Source of the DNA: an uncultured Blautia sp. | GTDB lineage: Bacteria > Bacillota > Clostridia > Lachnospirales > Lachnospiraceae | Direction: 5' to 3' | NCBI GenBank assembly: GCA_900551075.1 | Contig: URVB01000012.1 | Location: 1-64,000, forward strand | Length of the DNA stretch: 64,000 nt | The notes under the pieces: generated by a model | What the model saw: the letters and a program-made list of their open reading frames with translations, nothing else | Told to the model about the DNA's origin: nothing | Database searches by the model: none | Shown here: in pieces, positions 8,801 through 15,468 of the stretch | Numbering within the stretch: the first letter of the stretch is position 1 | Layout of the letters: each line of letters opens with the position of its first letter | Program-made: the position numbers and the translations under genes

Positions 8801-10040
8801 TCACGCCCTCCACCAGATTGTCCTCGGAGTTCTTGATAATCTCCAGAGAGCCACGCTTCAAGGTGTTATTGAAGTTTACGGTGGTAGTCTTTCCGCCGAT
8901 AAGGGTCACGGTCTGGCTTTCCTGCGGCTCATAACGGTCAATGGACTGCTCCGTGATGGTATAGGTGGCAGGGAATAAGCCCTCTACGCTGATATTTCCG
9001 TCCTTATCCGTGGTCACGGTTTTGTTGAAGTTATCGCTCTTGATATTAAACTGTATGCCGCCGACAACGCCGTCCTCAGAAGTCTTTTTCAGGGCAATCG
9101 TCCCTGTCGGCGTTTCCACATTGAGATATGCTGCCACGGTATCGGCGTTTTCCACGCCTGTGACTACATCCTGCAAGTTCGGGTCGCCGTAAGCAATCAT
9201 CTTGGCACTTTCACTCACAGTCGGCACACCGTTTCTCTTTGCCGTAATGCGGACAGAGCCAGAAACGGCAACGGCAGAGCTGATGGTCAGCTTGTTGCCA
9301 GACTTTGATACCGACACATTTCCGTCAGAGCTTGAAAAGCTGTAATCGGAAAGCACGCCGTTCTTGTCCGTCAGCGTGATGCTGTATTTGCCGTCTTTGT
9401 AGGCAAGCTCTTTGGTAATATCATTTTTACCGCCCGACATAAAGCTCGGAATGGTGTTATGCTCACTCATCAGCGAAACAATCTGGTCATAAGCTGCCTT
9501 TGCTCCGCTGTTTGGATAATTTGAGCCGAAGTGCAGGCTGTACGCTTTTGTGCTGTTCTGCTGATAGGAGCCTGTGGCTTCACGGCAGCCTGTTACAAAC
9601 TCCCATACAAGGGTCTGTGTCGCAAGCCACTTTTCATCATCACTACCCGACAGATGACTGCGGTTGCCCTGATACCCATAGAGCAGGGCAAGCCCTACCG
9701 CCTTTTTCTGGTTTGCAGAAAGGGCGTTCCAAGTGTCTGAGGAAGCCTTTTTCAAGGTGTTTCCCGTTTTCAGCGGTACGCCCGGCTGAATACAGAATCC
9801 CACATCGCCGTCCACAAACATACGGTATTTGTATTCTCCCGTACCGCCTGCGGTATAGCCGTCAAAAACGGCACTTGAATTGTATCTCATCGCATTGCCG
9901 CTGCTGTCATAGGTGTGGGCAAAAGAAATCGTGCCTATATCGCCCGCAGCAAAAGCCGCCTGTGCAGGCAGGACGGACAATGCCGTGACCGCAGCCATAA
10001 GAGCAACCGCAGCCTTTTTGAATAATCTACGAAATTTCAT
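5898..10040 (-). CDS. Cell-wall anchored thioester-domain adhesin with CnaB repeats
   Basis: 1,380 residues. Residues 1-32 form a secretion signal (basic start, AVALMAAVTAL core, AQAAFA cleavage region). Residues ~40-200 form a thioester domain: Cys83 in DVGFCIQPG and Gln142 in WLATQTLVWE are the expected bond pair. About ten CnaB/SpaA-type repeats follow, each starting with a K-x-x-D-like strand (for example GSLEIIKNSEDN, GNIELTKVDKDY) and ending with a Glu-containing YxxxExxAPxGY-like motif, consistent with isopeptide-stabilised stalk domains. The C-terminus has a TPKTG sorting motif, a hydrophobic segment and a KNRKKKED tail. Thioester adhesins of Gram-positive bacteria bind host surfaces covalently. 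It is ICE cargo with its own upstream gap, starts at the ATG at 10040 behind AGGAGGT, and is coupled to a small membrane peptide. Confidence 0.9.
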   Translation of the reverse strand: MKFRRLFKKAAVALMAAVTALSVLPAQAAFAAGDIGTISFAHTYDSSGNAMRYNSSAVFDGYTAGGTGEYKYRMFVDGDVGFCIQPGVPLKTGNTLKKASSDTWNALSANQKKAVGLALLYGYQGNRSHLSGSDDEKWLATQTLVWEFVTGCREATGSYQQNSTKAYSLHFGSNYPNSGAKAAYDQIVSLMSEHNTIPSFMSGGKNDITKELAYKDGKYSITLTDKNGVLSDYSFSSSDGNVSVSKSGNKLTISSAVAVSGSVRITAKRNGVPTVSESAKMIAYGDPNLQDVVTGVENADTVAAYLNVETPTGTIALKKTSEDGVVGGIQFNIKSDNFNKTVTTDKDGNISVEGLFPATYTITEQSIDRYEPQESQTVTLIGGKTTTVNFNNTLKRGSLEIIKNSEDNLVEGVKFHLYGTSLSGLPVDEYAVTNEKGVAKFPNVLISGDTPYVVEEVDTAVRYVVPASQTAPIEWEKVTSRTFVNVLKKFNVTVTKTDAETGTPQGDASLAGAVYGIYKGEELIDTYTTDNNGQFTTEYYVCGDDWTIREISPSEGYLLDPTIHKVGAEPELYTVEYNSTANDVNEQVIKGNIAIIKHTDDGETQIETPEVGATFEVYLKSAGSFENAKETERDVLTCDENGFAQTKDMPYGIYTVHQTSGWEGRELMKDFDVFISADGQTYRFLINNANFESYIKIVKKDAETGNTIPYAGAGFQLYDPNGNLITMTFTYPEVTTIDTFYTTADGYLITPQTLEYGKGYSLVEVQAPYGYVLDSEPVYFDVEQSDFTEESGITVIEVVRSNLAQKGTITVSKSGEMFSSVSENNGLYQPVYAVGGLEGAVYEITAAEDIYTLDGTLRAEKGEVVDTVTTGADGTAKSKELYLGKYEVREIEAPYGMVLNEEIHNVELVYAGQDVAVTETATSFYNERQRVEIDLTKSLEVDKDYSVGSNGEIFDVTFGLYAAEDLTAADGTVLPADGLIEIISFDENGYGKAATDLPFGSYYVKEISTNSAYIISDQKYPVTFEYQGQDTATVHITANDGEAIENKLIYGSVSGKKSDADGKALGGAVIGIFKAGTEEFTTETAIATTTSKDDGSFSFAKVPYGTWIIREIESPKGFVLSEEEIAVTIGKVDEVVEIELVNYFIQGNIELTKVDKDYPDNKLSGAVFEVFADTNKNGEFDKDDELIGEMSELDGGIYQMKELRYGKYFVREKTAPAGFVLDEKVYTVSIEEDGKTYVVENEAGKGFVNAAQTGSLKIVKTSSDGKLEGFSFRVTGMDYDKTFQTDKNGEIFIDGLRIGEYTVSEVNDKASAGYILPADKQATIKVDATTIVQMHNEFRDTPKTGDDFNPALWVSLAVISLAGAGVLGFVGFKNRKKKED

Positions 10041-10175
10041 CGTTTACCTCCTGTTATTATTGAGTTGAATTTTCCTTACCAACCGAAAAAAGCCGCCTGT
10101 TGGCAGCTCATATATTTTCTTTTTTCGGATAGTTACTGGTAGTAGTTAGGGGGAGAGGTGTGGAGAGGGGGTGCT

Positions 10176-10192
10176 GTGTGCCAGTGGCACAC
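10176..10192. repeat. 17-bp palindrome downstream of parB
   Basis: GTGTGCCAGTGGCACAC is a perfect palindrome around one central base. It lies in the 237-bp non-coding gap between parB and the adhesin gene, about 85 bases after the parB stop and 136 bases before the adhesin start. It could be a ParB-binding centromere-like site, an operator for the adhesin, or part of an origin of transfer. The rest of the gap shows G-rich sequence (10,149-10,170) and no ORF. Confidence 0.5.
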
Positions 10193-10277
10193 GGTTAACA
10201 CCGACCGAAGCGGAGCGTAGACAGCCGAAAATATGGCTATCCACCGCAAACAGGCAGACCTCGCCCTCGGTGTGTGG

Positions 10278-11222
10278 CTATCGTTCACGGTCTTTGCTCC
10301 GCTGCAAATGGCGGGTATAAAACTCCAACGCTTTCACAACAAAGTCCGATTCCTGCCCTCTGGGAACAGACTTAGGGATGAGCTTGGTTATCCGTTCATC
10401 ACGAAAGGCAGGCTTCTCCCTCTGGTTTGGTTTTTCCTCCTCCATAATGGACTGGATAACCTCGTCCGTGAGCTTATCATCCTGCATAAACTTCTTCATT
10501 TTGATAGCCTGTGCAAGTGACGGGGTAGCATCGCTGTACTCCATAGCTTCAAGCAGAGTGTATTGCTGTTCTTCGGGCAGATAAGAAATTTCCACCGCAG
10601 GACGAAAAGCAATCTGCCTGTCATCAACCATTTGCAGAATTTCGGGAACAAGCTCAGTAAGGCGGATATAGCGGAAAATCTGATTTTTACTTTCTCCAAC
10701 CTTTTCGGCAAGTTCATCACTTGATTTTTTCCCTTGTAACTTATTCCCCAATGGGGAACAAGTTAAATCATTCCTCTGTCCTTGTCTGTTCATAGCTTCA
10801 AGCCGCATTTTATAGGCAAAGGCTTTCTCACTCGGTAGAATCGTTGACCTCTGCAAGTTGCTCTCCACCATTACAATAATGGCTTCGTCACGGGTCAGCT
10901 CCTTAACCTCGCATTTCAGCGTTTCCAGACCTGCAAGCTCACACGCCTTTTTTCTCCTGTGTCCGCTGATAAGCTCATACCGTCCATCCTCTTTGAGCCG
11001 AACAGTAGCAGGGGTCATTACACCGTTTCGTCTGATACTCTCAACAAGCTGCTCCATATCCTCGTCTATGAAAACCTTAAACGGATGGTCTGGAAACTCG
11101 TCAATTTCTGAAATGGGAATATCCCTTATCTTACTTAAGCTTGCTTCTTCACGGCTCTGGTCTGTTTCAAACAGGTCATCGTAAGCGGTCAGCTCGATTT
11201 TTGTTTCTTTGCTTCTCGCCAA
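10278..11222 (-). CDS. parB: ParB family partition protein of the ICE
   Basis: 314 residues from a TTG start at 11222 (MARSKETKIELTAYDDLF), which has AGGAGG eight bases upstream; the longer ATG frame to 11372 runs inside parA. The ParB N-terminal domain is clear: GVMTPATVRLKEDG and ELISGHRRKKACELAG, then ARN-type NLQR, and a central helix-turn-helix region (SSDELAEKVGESKNQIFRYI). ParB binds parS sites and works with ParA to segregate or maintain the element, here presumably its excised circular form. The start overlaps parA by 47 bases, a translationally coupled pair. A 17-bp palindrome just downstream is a candidate binding site. Confidence 0.9.
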   Translation of the reverse strand: MARSKETKIELTAYDDLFETDQSREEASLSKIRDIPISEIDEFPDHPFKVFIDEDMEQLVESIRRNGVMTPATVRLKEDGRYELISGHRRKKACELAGLETLKCEVKELTRDEAIIVMVESNLQRSTILPSEKAFAYKMRLEAMNRQGQRNDLTCSPLGNKLQGKKSSDELAEKVGESKNQIFRYIRLTELVPEILQMVDDRQIAFRPAVEISYLPEEQQYTLLEAMEYSDATPSLAQAIKMKKFMQDDKLTDEVIQSIMEEEKPNQREKPAFRDERITKLIPKSVPRGQESDFVVKALEFYTRHLQRSKDRER

Positions 11223-12003
11223 TGTCTGCCACCTCCTTTCCGAACTGCTCATAGGCTGCGGCAACCTTTCCGCTTTTGTCATAAGCGAAAATGCTTTTTC
11301 CCTCTGCCGTGGCTTCCACTGCACGGATAGAAAACGGTATCTGCGTATCAAATATCCTGATGTTACGACCATAGGCGTTTTTCACGGTTGAGATTACTGT
11401 CTGTGTAATTCTAGTCCGTGGCATTACCATTGTCATTAAGATACCGTCAATCCGAAGATTGGGATTGATTTGCCGCTTGACCCTTGATACGGAGCGTAGC
11501 AACTGTTCCAGACCTTTGATAGAGAAGTAGTGGGGCTGATTTGGGATAACCACGCTGTCTGCCGCCGCCAATGCGTTAATCGTCAGCATACCAAGAGCAG
11601 GCATACAGTCAATCAGCACATAATCATAATTCTTTTTGACTTCACTGATACAGGTTTTCAAAACGCTGTCACGATTTTTTGCATCAATCAAGGTCGTTTC
11701 GATACCTGCCAACTCCACACAGGACGGGAGCAAATCAACACCCTCATCAGTACGCAGGATACCATTTGGAACATCAACAGATTTTCCGTCTATGACATTC
11801 TGCATAAGGTCAGACAAGGTAATCGGGAGATTATCCGTCTTGGTATATCCCAATGCCATTGTAAGGTTAGCCTGTGCGTCCGCATCGACAAGCAGGACTT
11901 TCTTTCCCTGCTGTGCCAAGCTCACGCCCAGATTGACTGCTGTTGTGGTCTTGCCGACACCGCCTTTCTGATTGGTCAGAGCAATCACTTTGCAATTTGA
12001 CAT
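11176..12003 (-). CDS. parA: ParA family partition ATPase of the ICE
   Basis: 275 residues. Start set at the ATG at 12003 (MSNCKVIALTNQKGGVGKTT), because the AAAGGAGG ribosome site lies between this codon and the upstream in-frame ATG at 12024. The deviant Walker A KGGVGKTT, the following LLVDADAQAN motif and the YVLIDCMPALG motif define the ParA/Soj family. The ATPase positions DNA by cycling on the nucleoid together with ParB, encoded next door with a 47-base overlap. Inverted repeats directly upstream (12,031-12,105) could be its autoregulatory operator. ParAB genes in an ICE suggest active maintenance of the circular intermediate. Confidence 0.92.
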   Translation of the reverse strand: MSNCKVIALTNQKGGVGKTTTAVNLGVSLAQQGKKVLLVDADAQANLTMALGYTKTDNLPITLSDLMQNVIDGKSVDVPNGILRTDEGVDLLPSCVELAGIETTLIDAKNRDSVLKTCISEVKKNYDYVLIDCMPALGMLTINALAAADSVVIPNQPHYFSIKGLEQLLRSVSRVKRQINPNLRIDGILMTMVMPRTRITQTVISTVKNAYGRNIRIFDTQIPFSIRAVEATAEGKSIFAYDKSGKVAAAYEQFGKEVADIGEKQRNKNRADRLR

Positions 12004-12030
12004 TTGTGCGTCCTCCTTTCGCATAAATTT

Positions 12031-12105
12031 AGCCGCTTTGTCAAGGCGGCTATGTAAAACGCTGTACTAAACCACACACTTTTGGATACATCAATGGTGT
12101 GGTTT
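12031..12105. repeat. Two inverted repeats in the parA leader
   Basis: The outer repeat has 9-bp arms AAACCACAC (12069-12077) and GTGTGGTTT (12097-12105) around a 19-base spacer. A second hairpin, AGCCGC/GCGGCT, lies at 12031-12051, just before the parA ribosome site, and holds a TTGACA on the minus strand. Such repeats in front of parAB operons usually serve as operator sites for ParA, but that role is inferred. No ORF in this 156-bp gap. Confidence 0.5.
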
Positions 12106-12128
12106 GCTACAAACTGTTTTTTAGAACG

Positions 12129-12162
12129 CAAAAAAGCCGACTGGCTGTTATACCAATCGGCT
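12129..12162 (-). terminator. Intrinsic terminator after the small ICE gene pair
   Basis: In the leftward direction, a 10-bp stem (AGCCGATTGG paired with CCAGTCGGCT, one G-T pair) is followed by a T-run. It lies shortly after the stop at 12181 and separates the two small promoter-proximal genes from parAB. Confidence 0.8.
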
Positions 12163-12180
12163 ATGTAATGTTCATTTCTC

Positions 12181-12522
12181 TTATTCAGTTTTTAAATTGA
12201 CACACAAGACTTTTTGCACTTGCTCCATATCCCATCTGTTGGGAAAGAGAGCTACCAATATGCGTATCGCATCATATAGTCCTGCGATATTTGAGAAATC
12301 GGCATATTCTAAGTTCTGGCTATCTCTGCAATCTAATAATGTATCGCAGACTTCTCGTTGTTCTTTTGTTAAGTCAAGCTCTAAATAGCGTTCCTCTGCC
12401 AGACCACTTAAATCTTTTTCTTTTTGATACTCTACACTTTGCTGTACCATTTGATAGATGGTTTCTTCTTTCAAAGTTTCAATCGCTATCTTTACAAGCC
12501 TTGCAAATTCTTTATCATACAT
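12181..12522 (-). CDS. ICE protein of unknown function (113 aa)
   Basis: 113 residues from the ATG at 12522, a few bases after the stop of the preceding 61-residue gene. Acidic, soluble, all-helical by appearance. A conserved-looking C-terminal half (REVCDTLLDCRDSQNLEYAD, then AGLYDAIRILVALFP) is typical of small ICE-encoded proteins, and the N-terminal half has a FARLVKIAIETLKEETIYQM helix. No catalytic motif. It forms a two-gene unit with the 61-residue gene, bounded by a promoter at 12,735-12,763 and a terminator at 12,129-12,162. A toxin-antitoxin or regulatory pair is possible but unsupported. Confidence 0.65.
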   Translation of the reverse strand: MYDKEFARLVKIAIETLKEETIYQMVQQSVEYQKEKDLSGLAEERYLELDLTKEQREVCDTLLDCRDSQNLEYADFSNIAGLYDAIRILVALFPNRWDMEQVQKVLCVNLKTE

Positions 12523-12523
12523 C

Positions 12524-12709
12524 TTAACCTCCCGTTGTGACTACTTTCAGTTTCTTAACGGGAGCATTTATGACTTTGAAGATAAGCTCGTCAACACAGT
12601 CTGTATATCTGCCTTGCTGTATGAGCTGATTTTTAAGCTCCACAAGGCTCTGTAACAAGGTTGTCTTTTGGTGGCTATCCAAATATATGTGATATGTTTG
12701 CTCTCTCAT
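12524..12709 (-). CDS. Small ICE protein (61 aa), first gene of the element's right end
   Basis: Start at the ATG at 12709 (MREQTYHIYLDSHQKTTLLQ), with GGAGG eight bases upstream. The frame's upstream extension to 12799 passes through the promoter and is rejected. The product has a basic C-terminus (VKKLKVVTTGG) and a helix LVELKNQLIQQGRYTDCVDELIFK. It is coupled to the 113-residue gene one base further on. Function unknown. It is the gene nearest the chromosomal junction and is driven by its own strong promoter. Confidence 0.65.
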   Translation of the reverse strand: MREQTYHIYLDSHQKTTLLQSLVELKNQLIQQGRYTDCVDELIFKVINAPVKKLKVVTTGG

Positions 12710-12734
12710 AAACAGCACCTCCGTTTCTGGCTTC

Positions 12735-12763
12735 ATTATATATAAAAGCCCAAAACTGTTCAA
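12735..12763 (-). promoter_or_regulatory. Sigma-A type promoter at the ICE right end
   Basis: On the minus strand, TTGAAC (12763-12758), a 17-base spacer, and TATAAT (12740-12735). It drives the small genes at 12,709 leftward. It lies between the rlmD terminator and the first ICE gene. Confidence 0.7.
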
Positions 12764-12779
12764 AGGTGCAAATTTGAGC

Positions 12780-12820
12780 GAAAAAAATAAGCGTACCACT
12801 ATTTCTAATGATACGCTTAT
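12780..12820 (-). terminator. rlmD terminator supplied by the ICE
   Basis: A 9-bp perfect stem ATAAGCGTA / TACGCTTAT (arms 12812-12820 and 12787-12795) is followed leftward by seven T. It lies 4 bases after the rlmD stop, inside the ICE, and ends transcription arriving from the chromosome. Confidence 0.85.
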
Positions 12821-12824
12821 CCAT

Positions 12825-14501
12825 TTAGATTACCTCAAAATGCTTCAAAGCATCTTTGATTGCTTCCACTTTCTCCGCTGTCGGATGTTTTCTCGGCTGT
12901 TTCAATTCCTCTACCGCATTGGGAGCATCATACATCGGTAAGCCTAAATCTCTCTTAACCTCTGCAATATATGCAGTATGTACTTTGAAGCCGTATTTTG
13001 CTTCTATGTACTCTTTTATCATTTTGTAGGTGACTCGCTCTTTTGGCTTATAGGCTTCTGCCCTTTCGGAGATTGCCTTTAAAGGAACTTTGCCCTCACC
13101 CTCGCCAAACTCAACTTTTACGTTGATATGACTGTCGGGCTTTTTGTGGGAAAGCAGTACTACCGTCTCCACATGAATAGTTTCTGCGAAATTATCTACC
13201 GGACAGACCTTTCTGAGCTCATATCCTGCCCCGCAAAGATACTTCAGATCCCGTGCCAGCGTAGCACTGTCACAGCTTACGTACACCACCCGCTTGGGCT
13301 GCATTTTTATGATCGTCTGGAGCAGCAGCCCGTCGCAGCCCTTCCGTGGCGGATCCACCACGATCACATCTGCATATACCCCATGCTTCTCATATTCTTC
13401 CGGCAAAACTTCTTCTGCCCTTCCTGCAAAGAATTCCACATTCTCAATTCCGTTCAGGGCTGCATTCTGCCGGGCGTTCTCAATAGCCGCCGGTATGATT
13501 TCCACCCCCCGGACAATCTTCGCCCTCTGTGCCAGAAACAGGGAGATCGTCCCAATGCCGCAATACAAATCCCAAACGGTTTCCTCCCCGTGCAGGTCTG
13601 CATACTCCAATGCCTTGGAGTACAGCTTCCAGGTCTGCTGCGGATTAATCTGATAAAAAGACAATGGAGAAATCCGGTAGGAAATATCTCCGATCTTGTC
13701 CGTAATATAATCCTTTCCCCAGAGCAGACGCAGCTTCTCTCCAAGAATTACATTGCTTCTTTTTTTGTTTATATTTAAGGTAATGCTCGTCATTCCTTCT
13801 ATTTCCTGAAGGGATGCAATCAGCTTTTCTTCATGGGAAAGCTTCGTTCCGTTCACTACCAGGCATACCATAATCTCTCCTGTAAAGAAGCCGTAACGGA
13901 TGAGAATGTGGCGCAGCAGCCCCGTGCCCCCGGCTTCATCATACGGTTCCATTCCATATGCTTCCATATGAGCAATCACACGGTCCAGAACCTCCTTATT
14001 CTGAGGAACTCCCAGAGCACAGTCACGGTTCTCAATGATTGTATGGGTTCTTCCTGCATAAAAGCCTGTGATAATTTTTCCTTCTTTATTCCTGCCAACC
14101 GGAAATTGGGCTTTGTTTCGGTAATGATAGGGATTATCCATACCGATTACCGGTTCCATGGGAATATCCCGGAAGCCGCCAATCCGCTCCAGGTGATTCC
14201 TCACTCTTTTCTCTTTAAACACAAGCTGCTGCTCATAGGAAAGCGCCTGAAGCTGACATCCCCCGCACTGACGGGCATAGGCACAGGCAGGCTCCACACG
14301 ATAAGGCGAAGGCTTCACAATCTCCATAAGCCTGCCGTATCCGTAATTTTTTTTCACTTTTATGAGCTTTGCCAAAACCGTATCTCCGATTACTGCGTCT
14401 TTCACAAAGACGGTGAAGCCATCGGCTTTGCCGATACCTTCACCGTCAATTCCGCAATCTTCAATTTCTAACGTAATCATGTCGTTTTTACGATATTCCA
14501 T
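12825..14501 (-). CDS. rlmD: 23S rRNA (uracil-5-)-methyltransferase with an ICE-encoded C-terminus
   Basis: 558 residues. TRAM domain at residues ~1-62. The [4Fe-4S] cysteines C73, C79 and C82 (CAYARQCGGC) have the fourth ligand further on. A SAM-binding Rossmann domain carries WDLYCGIGTISLF, the DPPRKGCD motif and the catalytic Cys in VYVSCDSATLARDL. It methylates a specific uracil of 23S rRNA (U1939 type). The normal enzyme ends shortly after HVETVVLLS; here residues ~451-558 are a different, highly charged domain (KPKERVTYKMIKEYIEAKYG, LPMYDAPNAVEELKQP) known from ICE ends inserted in this gene. The gene follows yhaM by 5 bases and is probably its operon partner. Whether the tail alters activity is unknown. 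Confidence 0.9.
   Translation of the reverse strand: MEYRKNDMITLEIEDCGIDGEGIGKADGFTVFVKDAVIGDTVLAKLIKVKKNYGYGRLMEIVKPSPYRVEPACAYARQCGGCQLQALSYEQQLVFKEKRVRNHLERIGGFRDIPMEPVIGMDNPYHYRNKAQFPVGRNKEGKIITGFYAGRTHTIIENRDCALGVPQNKEVLDRVIAHMEAYGMEPYDEAGGTGLLRHILIRYGFFTGEIMVCLVVNGTKLSHEEKLIASLQEIEGMTSITLNINKKRSNVILGEKLRLLWGKDYITDKIGDISYRISPLSFYQINPQQTWKLYSKALEYADLHGEETVWDLYCGIGTISLFLAQRAKIVRGVEIIPAAIENARQNAALNGIENVEFFAGRAEEVLPEEYEKHGVYADVIVVDPPRKGCDGLLLQTIIKMQPKRVVYVSCDSATLARDLKYLCGAGYELRKVCPVDNFAETIHVETVVLLSHKKPDSHINVKVEFGEGEGKVPLKAISERAEAYKPKERVTYKMIKEYIEAKYGFKVHTAYIAEVKRDLGLPMYDAPNAVEELKQPRKHPTAEKVEAIKDALKHFEVI
13121..13165. other. Probable ICE attachment junction inside rlmD
   Basis: Upstream of this stretch the protein matches standard RlmD up to HVETVVLLS. 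Downstream it reads HKKPDSHINVKVEFGEGEGK, the start of the ICE tail. The crossover must lie within or next to these bases. The core repeat cannot be proven, because the left end of the element is outside the window. Confidence 0.6.
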
Positions 14502-14506
14502 AAAGA

Positions 14507-15454
14507 TTACAAGTCTCCTGTTCTTCTTAAATTCGATTCAAATATCCGGTTATATCCTAACCATTCCTTTTTGCCCTTATCAGCGGCAAAAATTTCTGTC
14601 AGGGTTTCCATACGGGCATCTGTATTATCTGCCAGGTTCAGTGCCACTGCTTCTGCAAGGGCAGGCTTTTTCGGGGAACCATACTCCAGCTCGCCATGAT
14701 GCGCCAGAATACAGTGCACCAGTTCATTTTCCAGCTTCTGCGGGAAATCCGGAATTTCCTTCGCCAAATCATGGACCATCTGCGCACCAATCACAATATG
14801 TCCCAAAAGCTGCCCTTCATCCGTATAGTCATTCAATGGAAACGCAGAGAGCTCCCGGGTTTTACCGGCATCATGCAGAAGAGCTGCCGTGATCAAAAGA
14901 TCTCTCTTTAAAATCGGATAAGCCCCTGCCATATAATCGCAAAGACGCGTCACACTCAGCGTATGCTCCATAAGTCCGCCGATAAAGCCATGGTGTACGG
15001 TTTTTGCGGCAGAATGTCCTTCAAAGGATTTCAAAAATTCCCGGTCCTCAACAAACAGCTTTTTTAACAGCTCTGACAGATACGGATTTTTTATACTGTC
15101 AATCATTTCCAAAAGCTGTCCGTACATATCATCCGTGCTGTTTTCGCTCACCGGAAGATAATCGGCAGGATTGTATTCCCCTTCCCCTGCTTTGCGGACT
15201 CTCTTGATATTGAGCTGCATAGCCCCTGCAAAGCTGGTCACATCTCCCATAATCTCTATATAATCCAAAGCATCGAATTCATCAATTCCAAGGGAATTGG
15301 GATCCCAGATCTTTCCATCCATGACACCTGTCCTGTCCTGCAGAATAATGCTGGCATAGGGCTTTCCATTTTTTGTCACCGCAGATTGCTTCTGCTTGCA
15401 CAGATAAATTCCGTTAATTCTGTCGCCTTCATGTAATTCGTTTAAAAAATGCAT
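14507..15454 (-). CDS. yhaM: YhaM-type 3'-5' exoribonuclease (OB-fold plus HD domain)
   Basis: 315 residues. The N-terminal OB-fold (residues ~1-95, with RTGVMDGKIWDP) is followed by an HD domain: HTLSVTRLCDYM, the HD pair in LLHDAGKTREL, GHIVIGAQMV, HCILAHHGELEYG and a final Asp in LADNTDAR. This is the architecture and length of YhaM/CBF1, a Mn-dependent RNA and DNA 3'-5' exonuclease of Firmicutes. It is 14 bases after the HtrA-like gene and 5 bases before rlmD, so the three probably form one leftward operon. Start at the ATG at 15454 is supported by family length. Confidence 0.88.
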   Translation of the reverse strand: MHFLNELHEGDRINGIYLCKQKQSAVTKNGKPYASIILQDRTGVMDGKIWDPNSLGIDEFDALDYIEIMGDVTSFAGAMQLNIKRVRKAGEGEYNPADYLPVSENSTDDMYGQLLEMIDSIKNPYLSELLKKLFVEDREFLKSFEGHSAAKTVHHGFIGGLMEHTLSVTRLCDYMAGAYPILKRDLLITAALLHDAGKTRELSAFPLNDYTDEGQLLGHIVIGAQMVHDLAKEIPDFPQKLENELVHCILAHHGELEYGSPKKPALAEAVALNLADNTDARMETLTEIFAADKGKKEWLGYNRIFESNLRRTGDL

Positions 15455-15468
15455 GTCTGTCTGCCTCT

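Larger units (their letters stand above)
1..13165. mobile_element. Right end of a Tn1549/CTn-type ICE inserted in rlmD
   Basis: All genes from 1 to about 12,820 run leftward and are typical ICE cargo or maintenance genes: ParA and ParB, TnpV, a thioester/CnaB adhesin, several small ICE-only proteins, and a giant N-terminal fragment. The rightmost part of the element is fused in frame to the 3' end of rlmD, and the frame changes character around 13,121-13,165. Integration of such elements into rumA/rlmD is known from clostridial CTns. Integrase, relaxase and type IV secretion genes are not in the window and presumably lie to the left. The right boundary is an estimate from protein content; the left boundary is unseen. 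Confidence 0.85.

Noticed and set aside
5706..9988. Many plus-strand ORFs across the adhesin gene
   Set aside because: They run antisense to a 1,380-codon gene with clear domains, have no ribosome sites, and arise from its codon bias.
10278..11372. Long ATG-start version of parB
   Set aside because: The first 50 residues lie in parA and match no ParB; the TTG at 11222 has a perfect ribosome site.
1..13165. Prophage interpretation of the left region
   Set aside because: No capsid, portal, tail or lysis genes are seen; ParAB, TnpV, the ICE accessory proteins and rlmD insertion fit an ICE.
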